A stretch of 6,824 nucleotides of DNA, taken from assembly GCA_937898445.1 (NCBI GenBank), contig CALEJY010000126.1, positions 1 through 6,824 on the forward strand, in the 5' to 3' direction. Below, one piece after another: positions 1 to 4,593 of the stretch. This stretch comes from an uncultured Candidatus Melainabacteria bacterium (GTDB lineage Bacteria; Cyanobacteriota; Vampirovibrionia; Gastranaerophilales; Gastranaerophilaceae). The translations under genes were made by a program, and so were the position numbers. Every line of letters begins with the position of its first letter. Position 1 is the first letter of the stretch. Under the pieces are notes generated by a model, which saw only the letters and a list, made by a program, of their open reading frames with translations, made no database searches and was not told where the DNA came from.

Positions 1-28
1 GAATGGTGAGTGGTGAATAGTGAGTAGA
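1..28. repeat. Four tandem degenerate heptamers (GARTRGT)
   Basis: Four back-to-back 7-base units are visible: GAATGGT, GAGTGGT, GAATAGT and GAGTAGA. They share the consensus GARTRGT and differ only at purine transitions plus the last base. The array starts at the window edge, so its true length is unknown. Degenerate heptamer arrays of this kind are known as short tandemly repeated repetitive sequences in cyanobacterial genomes and are normally intergenic. Here the array lies inside the 3' part of the minus-strand reading frame starting at 125, which makes that frame suspect. Confidence 0.7.
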
Positions 29-125
29 CCTTATCAGAAAAGATGTTTTGGTTCATATTACCAATACAGACAATTGCGCACTTGTTGCGCAATCTATCGC
101 CTTTTAATATTCTTAATTCTCTCAT
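1..125 (-). CDS. Putative partial or truncated protein, leaves window at left edge
   Basis: A minus-strand frame opens at ATG 125-123 and stays open to the window edge (41 full codons). The start is well supported: AGGAG (complement of 133-137) lies seven bases upstream, and a near-consensus sigma-70 promoter lies before that. The peptide begins M-R-E-L-R-I-L-K-G-D-R and then reads C-A-I-V-C-I-G-N-M-N. I do not recognise a family. The last dozen or so codons run through the heptamer repeat at 1-28, and a perfect 7-bp inverted repeat lies at 73-93 inside the frame. The initiation signals look real, but the body could be a short leader peptide, a gene truncated by repeat insertion, or an ordinary gene whose remainder is outside the window. 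There is no signal peptide or membrane segment in the visible part. Confidence 0.4.
   Translation of the reverse strand, partial: MRELRILKGDRLRNKCAIVCIGNMNQNIFSDKVYSLFTTHH
73..93. repeat. Perfect 7-bp inverted repeat, 7-base loop
   Basis: ATTGCGC (73-79) and GCGCAAT (87-93) are exact inverse complements around the loop ACTTGTT. The hairpin is G+C-rich compared with its surroundings and lies 30-50 bases into the minus-strand frame starting at 125. No T-run follows on either strand, so it is not an intrinsic terminator. It could be an mRNA hairpin in the 5' part of the transcript or a protein-binding dyad. Confidence 0.5.
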
Positions 126-141
126 AAAAAAACTCCTGTCT

Positions 142-158
142 GTGATGTACTATATCAC
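142..158. promoter_or_regulatory. 17-bp dyad across predicted start site (operator candidate)
   Basis: On the minus strand the sequence is GTGATATAGTACATCAC. Around a central G, seven of the eight symmetric base pairs match; the outer arms GTGAT/ATCAC are perfect. It begins two bases downstream of the -10 box of the minus-strand promoter, so it covers the expected +1. That is a classical position for a repressor operator. The neighbouring divergent gene at 327 encodes a small HTH-like protein and is the natural candidate to bind it, but that link is inference. An RNA hairpin at the extreme 5' end of the transcript is the alternative. Confidence 0.45.
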
Positions 159-159
159 T

Positions 160-188
160 ATTATAAACTATTTCCTATAACTTTTCAA
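160..188 (-). promoter_or_regulatory. Near-consensus sigma-70 promoter for minus-strand frame at 125
   Basis: Read on the minus strand, TTGAAA (complement of 183-188) is followed by exactly 17 bases and then a perfect TATAAT (complement of 160-165). The AGGAG and ATG of the minus-strand frame follow about 23 and 35 bases further on. This is the best-matching promoter in the window, and a 17-bp dyad overlaps its predicted start point. Confidence 0.75.
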
Positions 189-241
189 GGTTTAATATTT
201 ATATAAAATGTTAAGTAATATTGATAATTATTTATTATATT

Positions 242-271
242 TAATTAATATTTATCTTTTATAATTAATAT
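242..271. repeat. Two 10-bp direct repeats, 20 bp apart, in AT-rich spacer
   Basis: TAATTAATAT occurs at 242-251 and again at 262-271, so the copies sit on the same helical face (about two turns apart). They lie 45-75 bases upstream of the predicted -10 box of the HTH-like gene. They could be regulator binding half-sites or an UP-like element. The surrounding 190-290 is almost pure A+T, so chance recurrence is quite possible. Confidence 0.3.
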
Positions 272-291
272 ATTCCCATGTTTTCAAAAAG

Positions 292-320
292 ATGTCAACT
301 CTCAAATAAAAATATATAAT
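292..320 (+). promoter_or_regulatory. Promoter of HTH-like gene, probably giving a leaderless mRNA
   Basis: A perfect TATAAT lies at 315-320, and ATGTCA at 292-297 (four of six matches to TTGACA) precedes it with a 17-base spacer. Six bases separate the -10 box from the ATG at 327. Transcription normally starts six or seven bases after the -10 box, so the mRNA would begin at or next to the start codon. In agreement, no Shine-Dalgarno sequence is visible between the box and the ATG. The -35 match is modest and A+T-rich DNA yields TATAAT by chance, so confidence is moderate. Confidence 0.5.
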
Positions 321-326
321 TTTATT

Positions 327-542
327 ATGAGCGTATCAGAAGATTTGAAAATACTTCTATTAAAAGAAAAAATGACGATTACCGAATTAGCAAAATTGGC
401 ATCGGAAAAGTCTGGCAAAAAATATACTGTTTATGGTATATCGCAAAAACTTGCTCGAAATTCGATGAGATATGATGAATTAAAGTTTTTGGCTGGAGTT
501 TTAGGTTATAATATAAAGTTTGAAAAACAAATAAATGAATAA
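327..542 (+). CDS. Small helix-turn-helix (XRE/Cro-like) protein
   Basis: A 71-residue protein with the layout of short XRE/Cro-like DNA-binding domains. The E-D-L-K-I-L-L-L-K-E-K-M-T-I-T-E-L-A stretch gives helix 1 and the start of helix 2. A probable recognition helix follows around residues 35-45 (Y-G-I-S-Q-K-L-A-R), and R-Y-D-E-L-K-F-L-A-G-V-L-G-Y (48-61) forms the next helix. Similar small single-domain proteins carry M-T-x-T-E-L-A and end in a V-L-G-Y-x-I segment. The linker between helices 2 and 3 is unusually long and lysine-rich (S-G-K-K-Y). There is no ligand or dimerisation domain. The start at 327 is preferred because it keeps helix 1 complete, although it has no Shine-Dalgarno site and may be translated from a leaderless mRNA. 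It diverges from the regulated-looking promoter at 160-188 and converges on HU, separated by a bidirectional terminator. Whether it regulates its neighbour or itself is inference. Confidence 0.75.
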   Translation: MSVSEDLKILLLKEKMTITELAKLASEKSGKKYTVYGISQKLARNSMRYDELKFLAGVLGYNIKFEKQINE

Positions 543-548
543 TAATAA

Positions 549-588
549 AAAATGCACCTTCTGAAAGAAAGTGCATTTTAATTTTTCT
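549..588. terminator. Bidirectional intrinsic terminator between HTH gene and HU gene
   Basis: A 9-bp perfect stem, AAAATGCAC (549-557) with GTGCATTTT (571-579), encloses an inner 3-bp stem TTC/GAA (559-561, 567-569) past one mismatch. On the plus strand T-rich sequence follows (to 588). On the minus strand the complement of the A-run at 547-552 supplies the U-tract. It lies between the converging stop codons at 542 and 603 and can end both transcripts. Confidence 0.8.
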
Positions 589-602
589 CTAAATTCTAGA
601 AA

Positions 603-878
603 CTATTTGTTAACAGCATCTTTGAATTTTTTACCTGCTGAGAAAGCTGGAACTGTTGTAGCAGGGATTTTCAATTCTTTACCAGTTTGTGGGTTGCGGC
701 CAATTCTAGCAGCTCTTTTTCTAGCTTCGAATGTACCAAAACCAACTAAAGTAACTTTTTTACCTTTAGAAACTGTTTTTTGAACTGTTTCAATCAAAGC
801 AGCCAATACTTCAGCAGCTTCTTTTTGAGTTACACTTGCTTTTTTAGCGATTTCTTGTACTAATTCTTCTTTGTTCAT
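603..878 (-). CDS. hup: HU family nucleoid DNA-binding protein
   Basis: A 91-residue protein of typical HU length (about 90). It is a small basic protein that bends and compacts DNA non-specifically, normally as a dimer. The N-terminal helical dimerisation part starts M-N-K-E-E-L-V. The family signature G-F-G-T-F-E-A-R-K-R-A-A-R-I-G-R-N-P-Q-T-G lies at 46-66 and includes the beta-arm R-N-P (61-63), whose proline intercalates into DNA. The C-terminus I-P-A...P-A-F-S-A-G-K-K-F-K-D-A-V-N is standard and makes HU more likely than IHF, which usually has a longer or different tail. The start is fixed by AAGGAG (complement of 886-891), seven bases upstream. It is a single-gene unit with its own promoter (912-939) and terminator, divergent from the glycosyltransferase operon. 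Nothing looks broken. Confidence 0.97.
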   Translation of the reverse strand: MNKEELVQEIAKKASVTQKEAAEVLAALIETVQKTVSKGKKVTLVGFGTFEARKRAARIGRNPQTGKELKIPATTVPAFSAGKKFKDAVNK

Positions 879-911
879 TATTAAACTCCTTCTTCTCTTT
901 GTACAAGTCTT

Positions 912-939
912 ATTATAGCTAAACCGTTTTTAAAATCAA
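912..939 (-). promoter_or_regulatory. HU promoter
   Basis: On the minus strand, TATAAT (complement of 912-917) is preceded by TTGATT (complement of 934-939) with a 16-base spacer. The -10 box lies 33 bases upstream of the HU ATG, leaving a short leader with a strong Shine-Dalgarno site. Upstream, T-runs on the plus strand begin at 943, 951 and 962, giving A-tracts on the transcribed side that could act as an UP-like element or bent DNA. Confidence 0.7.
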
Positions 940-1007
940 GTGTTTTAACGTTTTTTAACACTTTTTTACATTTAAAACATACATTTGTAGGAAATTAAAA
1001 TAGTTTT

Positions 1008-1016
1008 TGCTATAAT
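1008..1016 (+). promoter_or_regulatory. Extended -10 promoter of glycosyltransferase-apt unit
   Basis: TGCTATAAT at 1008-1016 is a perfect extended -10 element (TGN plus TATAAT), 22 bases before the ATG at 1039. No good -35 hexamer is found at 16-18 bases (TTGTAG at 985-990 would need a 20-base spacer), which is usual when the TG extension is present. It diverges from the HU promoter; the two -10 boxes are about 95 bp apart. Confidence 0.65.
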
Positions 1017-1038
1017 ATTAAAGGATTGGAGTGTGTGA

Positions 1039-2529
1039 ATGAAAGAAAGAATTTTATTATTTTGTATAGTTTTTGGTCTTGGAGTTTTTATATATATATT
1101 TCAGAGTTATTTTAATACAGTATGGGGACTTGCAATACTTTGCCTTCTAATGTCCTTGTACGTTGGTTTTATGAACCTTTCTTATAAGCTCCAAAAACGT
1201 AAACTCCAAAAATATCCGCAAGTTATAAACGAAAATTACAAACCGTTCGTATCTGTTTTAATCCCTGCACATGATGAAGAATGCGTTATTGCAAATACTG
1301 TTCAAAATATTTTGGGCATGGATTATGAAAATTTTGAAGTAATTGTAATTGATGATAGAAGCGTTGATAATACCGCTTCTGTTATAAAAGATTTGGAACA
1401 AAAATACGATAAAGTTACTGCACTAATTAGACCTAAAGATGCTTTTCCAGGTAAATCTGCAGTATTGAATGATGCTTTCAAAATTGCTAAAGGTGAAGCT
1501 ATTTTGGTATTTGATGCAGATGCGACGGTTGATGCTGATTTCTTGACAACATTAATTCCTCATCTTGAGCCGAAAGATGTCGGAGCAGTTCAGGCAAGAA
1601 AAGTTATCAGAAACAAAAATACAAACCTTTTGACACGTTGCCAAAACAACGAATACACTCTTGATACATATTTTCAAGTTGGGAGAGATTCTGTAAAAGG
1701 GGCGGTTGAATTAAGAGGTAATGGGGAATTGATTAAACGCCAAGCTATTGAAGATATTGGCGGATGGAATAATTATACAATCGTAGATGATTTGGATATG
1801 TCTACGAGAATGCACATAAAAGGCTGGGATATCAGATTTTGTCCTGATGCTATTGTTTATGAAGAAGGGATTATGTATGTAAAACCTTTGTATAGACAAA
1901 GAAGAAGATGGTTGGAAGGAACAATCAGACGTTATCTTGAATATTCAGGTGCAGCACTTTGTTCAAAAGATATGTCACTTCGTGCAGGGCTTGATATGAT
2001 GGCATATATTTCAGAATTTATTATGCCGGGTTGGTTCTTGATGGAAATTCTAATCAGAGGTTTTAAAGTTCTAGCAAAACAAGCTCCTCCGCACATGCTT
2101 TATTCTTCAATAATCATCGGTTGTTTAATCGGTTTTGGATTTTTCTTTGCAGCTAGATATGCGTTAAGAAGATATGATTACATGCCAAGATTGGATGCTA
2201 CTTTTGAGGCATTGGAAACTTCGGTTTACTTACTGATAATTTGGTTCCCGTTGGTTCTTTATATCTGTTTCAAAATTTTGTTTATGAAAAAAGATATGAA
2301 CTGGGGAAAAACCGCTCACGGTTTGGTTCGTGAAGAAGAAGCAAGTATTAAAGATTTGATTTTAAAAGAATTGGAAAAAACTAAAGCTTACACAAAAGAA
2401 TATACAGAAAAATTAAAACAATTGTTATTGGAAAAGAATTTTCATGGCGATATAAATTTTAAGGATTTTAACATAAAAGATTTCAAATTGTTGGAAAAAT
2501 TAATCAAAGATGATAAATTAAAAAAGTAA
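1039..2529 (+). CDS. Membrane-bound GT2 processive-type glycosyltransferase
   Basis: A 496-residue family 2 glycosyltransferase of the BcsA/PgaC/hyaluronan-synthase type, which add sugars from nucleotide-sugar donors to a growing polysaccharide at the inner face of the membrane. Two hydrophobic helices (about 4-20 and 27-46) precede the catalytic domain, which starts V-S-V-L-I-P-A-H-D-E-E (71-81). The expected motifs follow in order: D-D (105-106), G-K-S-A-V-L-N-D-A (138-146), the metal-binding D-A-D (159-161), the catalytic D-D (250-251) and Q-R-R-R-W (287-291), a match to the processive QxxRW motif. Three more hydrophobic segments lie near 317-339, 352-373 and 392-415. An N-W-G-K-T-x-H-G element (421-428) resembles the segment after the last helices in PgaC-like enzymes. 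The tail (about 430-496) is highly charged and probably helical. The start has TGGAG (1027-1031) seven bases upstream. The sugar and product cannot be told from sequence; a single-sugar transferase is possible. apt follows after 17 nt. Confidence 0.9.
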   Translation: MKERILLFCIVFGLGVFIYIFQSYFNTVWGLAILCLLMSLYVGFMNLSYKLQKRKLQKYPQVINENYKPFVSVLIPAHDEECVIANTVQNILGMDYENFEVIVIDDRSVDNTASVIKDLEQKYDKVTALIRPKDAFPGKSAVLNDAFKIAKGEAILVFDADATVDADFLTTLIPHLEPKDVGAVQARKVIRNKNTNLLTRCQNNEYTLDTYFQVGRDSVKGAVELRGNGELIKRQAIEDIGGWNNYTIVDDLDMSTRMHIKGWDIRFCPDAIVYEEGIMYVKPLYRQRRRWLEGTIRRYLEYSGAALCSKDMSLRAGLDMMAYISEFIMPGWFLMEILIRGFKVLAKQAPPHMLYSSIIIGCLIGFGFFFAARYALRRYDYMPRLDATFEALETSVYLLIIWFPLVLYICFKILFMKKDMNWGKTAHGLVREEEASIKDLILKELEKTKAYTKEYTEKLKQLLLEKNFHGDINFKDFNIKDFKLLEKLIKDDKLKK

Positions 2530-2546
2530 TAAAAGGAGAAAAATAA

Positions 2547-3080
2547 ATGGCAACACAAACAATAGTCGATGTAAAAAGCAAAATCAGAGATATAAAAGAT
2601 TTTCCGAAAGAAGGAATTATTTTCCGTGATATTACAACTGCTCTAAAAGATGCAGAAACATTGAGAGTAATTGTAGATTATCTTTGCGACCAATTTAAGG
2701 ATGAAAAAATTGATTATATCGCCGGTATCGAAAGTCGTGGTTTTATTTTAGGTATGCCAATGGCTTATAAAATGGGTATCGGATTTGTTCCGGTTAGAAA
2801 ACCAAATAAATTACCTGCAGCGACTTATTCTCAAGAATATTCTCTTGAATATGGCACAGATAAAATCGAAATTCACCAAGACGCTTTCCCTCAAGGTGCA
2901 AATGTGTTAGTAGTAGATGATTTGTTAGCAACAGGTGGAACTGCTGAAGCTGCTTGTAAACTCGTTAAAAAAGCAGGCGCAAATCTTGTAGGTACTGCAT
3001 TTTTGATTGAATTGACCGCATTAAATGGTAGAGAAAAATTGGTTGATTCTCCTAAAAATGTTTCAATGCTTCAATATTAG
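2547..3080 (+). CDS. apt: Adenine phosphoribosyltransferase
   Basis: A 177-residue cytosolic purine-salvage enzyme converting adenine and PRPP to AMP and pyrophosphate; the length matches the family (about 170-180). The N-terminal adenine-binding region D-F-P-K-E-G-I-I-F-R-D-I-T is at 18-30, G-I-E-S-R-G-F-I-L-G at 60-69, and R-K-P-N-K-L-P at 84-90 with the flexible loop Y-S-Q-E-Y-S-L-E-Y-G-T-D after it. The PRPP-binding motif V-L-V-V-D-D-L-L-A-T-G-G-T-A (120-133) is intact, including the two adjacent aspartates. This pattern separates it from hypoxanthine or xanthine phosphoribosyltransferases. The ATG has AGGAG (2534-2538) eight bases upstream and lies 17 nt after the glycosyltransferase stop, so the two are very likely co-transcribed. 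A functional link between salvage and sugar transfer is not obvious; the pairing may be just operon economy. Confidence 0.97.
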   Translation: MATQTIVDVKSKIRDIKDFPKEGIIFRDITTALKDAETLRVIVDYLCDQFKDEKIDYIAGIESRGFILGMPMAYKMGIGFVPVRKPNKLPAATYSQEYSLEYGTDKIEIHQDAFPQGANVLVVDDLLATGGTAEAACKLVKKAGANLVGTAFLIELTALNGREKLVDSPKNVSMLQY

Positions 3081-3134
3081 TCCGAAAATAAGAAAAGAGA
3101 GCATGTGTGACTAATAAAGAAAGGGACATAAATA

Positions 3135-3890
3135 ATGAACGTACAACCAATTAGTTTAACAACTCCACAACACAATTCCCAACCGACTTTTAACGGTTAT
3201 GTCGACAAACCGGTTGAAAAACTTGTTAAAGGTTTAACTCAAATGAAAATGGATGAAGTTGTAAAAGAAGCAAATTTATCTTATCAAAAAGTTGATGTCA
3301 AAAAGCTACAAGATATAAAAACAATGGGAAATGCAGTTTTAGCTAAATTTAATCATTTTATGGAAAATTTACATCCAAAAACTAGTCTTACGATAGATAA
3401 CTCAAGAACAAGATTAGTTGTAAAAAATAAAGAGTTGGGGACAAGTGTAGATTTTGCAATGTATAAAGATGTAACCAATAACACAGGGAGATTAACTGCT
3501 GATTATTGCAGAATAGATGCTTATGCTCCTAGTTTAGTTGGATTGCATGGAGAACATCTTAGTGAATTTAACAATTTGGCTGATACTCTTGTAAAGGCTC
3601 CTCGTAAAGAAGAAATAGATGGATATTTATTTAAAGAATTTACTAAAGATATTGAAAAACAAGCTGACAACTCCTCATTCTTTGCAGGGTTGAAAACAAA
3701 AAGAAACGGTAAAAAAGCTGATAAATTAGCTCCTGAATTTGGACAACCAACCGGTTGGAAAGAAAAGTTGGCAGAAATCAGAAACGAAGCAATTGCTCGT
3801 ACAGAAAAAATAAAAAGAATTAATAAAGCTCATTTAGAAACAAACAAAGAAAATATAAAAATTGCAAAAAATATATTAAATGAAGATTAA
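3135..3890 (+). CDS. Uncharacterised protein with lineage-type N-terminal NVQPIS...PTFNG pattern
   Basis: A 251-residue protein that I cannot assign to a known functional family. It starts M-N-V-Q-P-I-S, followed by a Thr/Gln/Asn-rich stretch and P-T-F-N-G-Y (17-22). Short N-termini of this type (N-x-x-P-I-x...F-x-G) recur on many otherwise unrelated proteins of gut Gastranaerophilales as I recall, so it may be a lineage-specific tag of unknown purpose. No signal peptide or membrane segment is seen. A mixed alpha/beta middle part (85-135) includes L-T-I-D-N-S-R-T-R-L-V-V and a single Cys (125). The last 60 residues are Lys/Glu-rich and probably helical. The ATG has an AAGGGA Shine-Dalgarno (3121-3126) eight bases upstream. 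It follows apt by 54 nt with no convincing promoter or terminator between, so it is probably the last gene of the glycosyltransferase-apt unit, closed by the terminator at 3891-3920. Confidence 0.8.
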   Translation: MNVQPISLTTPQHNSQPTFNGYVDKPVEKLVKGLTQMKMDEVVKEANLSYQKVDVKKLQDIKTMGNAVLAKFNHFMENLHPKTSLTIDNSRTRLVVKNKELGTSVDFAMYKDVTNNTGRLTADYCRIDAYAPSLVGLHGEHLSEFNNLADTLVKAPRKEEIDGYLFKEFTKDIEKQADNSSFFAGLKTKRNGKKADKLAPEFGQPTGWKEKLAEIRNEAIARTEKIKRINKAHLETNKENIKIAKNILNED

Positions 3891-3920
3891 AAAATAGAGC
3901 CAATCGGCTCTATTTTTTTT
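3891..3920. terminator. Strong bidirectional intrinsic terminator
   Basis: An 11-bp perfect stem pairs 3891-3901 (AAAATAGAGCC) with 3906-3916 (GGCTCTATTTT) around the tetraloop AATC, and eight Ts run from 3913 to 3920. It starts right after the stop of the gene ending at 3890. Six As at 3889-3894 give a U-tract on the minus strand, so it can also end the converging operon whose last stop is at 3939. Confidence 0.93.
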
Positions 3921-3938
3921 GTATAAACTTAAATTTTA

Positions 3939-4580
3939 TTAATCGTCAAAACCTCCACCGATTTTGTAATAATAAGAACAAGCAATACCTGTTCCTGTAT
4001 CAGAGCAATCTTTTTTGAGTGCCGGCATGTCCATATCAAATCCAAAAGGTTCTATTTTCCCGCCATCATAAATATTTATGCCAAAAATATCTTTTCCCCA
4101 CCTGTTTGGAGGCAAAATTCCGTTCATATCAAACATCATTAAGAATAGAATGTCATCAGATTTGTCTGATTGAATATCTTTTATCCCGACAATTGAATTG
4201 TTTTCCGCAAAATAAAATTCGTCAAAAAAGTATGTTTGACCTCTATATACTCTTGCGCCATTCATATATTTTGGGTGGTAATGTTTTACCGGCATTCCGT
4301 CGATATCAATTCTCATATATGGTTTGATAAGCGTAAGAAGTAGTTTTTCTCTTTCTTGCGGTGTTTTTGCTCGGTTCATACTTTTGAGCATATCGTCTGT
4401 AATATGTGCATTCATTACAGAAAACATATATTCAACACGGTTAAATTTCTCGTTCCACTTAGAGATGAAATTTGCTTGTCGAGTGTTTTCGATAGAAAAC
4501 GGCATTATCAAAAGCAAAACTCCTAAGAACACGAATAATGCGATAGAATATTCTAGTTTCCAGTAATGTTTTTTCGTCAT
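3939..4580 (-). CDS. Single-pass membrane protein, pilin-like with degenerate prepilin leader
   Basis: A 213-residue protein with a short basic N-terminus (M-T-K-K-H), one hydrophobic helix (about 11-28) and a large extracytoplasmic part. Its start aligns without gaps to type IV pilins and type II pseudopilins: in place of K-K-G / F-T-L-I-E it has K-K-H / Y-W-K-L-E, so E10 sits at mature position +5 and P27 at +22, as in those proteins. The cleavage-site glycine (-1) is replaced by H5, so prepilin peptidase would not be expected to process it. The C-terminal half resembles pilin-like proteins: D-M-N-G-x-x-P-P-N-R-W-G-K-D-I-F-G, then D-G-G-K-I-E-P-F-G, and two cysteines (192, 201) that could form the usual C-terminal disulfide. 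It is the last gene of the minus operon, 13 nt after the PHP gene, with AGAGGT (complement of 4584-4589) close to the ATG. Function unknown; an uncleaved pseudopilin-like membrane protein is the best description. Confidence 0.7.
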   Translation of the reverse strand: MTKKHYWKLEYSIALFVFLGVLLLIMPFSIENTRQANFISKWNEKFNRVEYMFSVMNAHITDDMLKSMNRAKTPQEREKLLLTLIKPYMRIDIDGMPVKHYHPKYMNGARVYRGQTYFFDEFYFAENNSIVGIKDIQSDKSDDILFLMMFDMNGILPPNRWGKDIFGINIYDGGKIEPFGFDMDMPALKKDCSDTGTGIACSYYYKIGGGFDD

Positions 4581-4593
4581 AATACCTCTTTAA

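Noticed and set aside
571..783. Plus-strand open frame opposite HU
   Set aside because: It is the antisense shadow of a certain HU gene and starts inside the terminator hairpin.
1039..2529. Naming the glycosyltransferase as cellulose, PNAG or hyaluronan synthase
   Set aside because: The processive GT2 motifs are present, but nothing in the sequence fixes donor sugar or product, and no partner genes (bcsB, pgaB or similar) are in the window.
3081..3134. Separate promoter or terminator between apt and the 251-residue gene
   Set aside because: Only a weak TAATAA-like -10 with no -35, and no stem-loop, can be seen in the 54-nt gap.
4019..4566. Plus-strand open frames opposite the pilin-like gene
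   Set aside because: They are antisense to a gene with operon context, ribosome binding site and recognisable domain pattern, and their translations look like no protein family.
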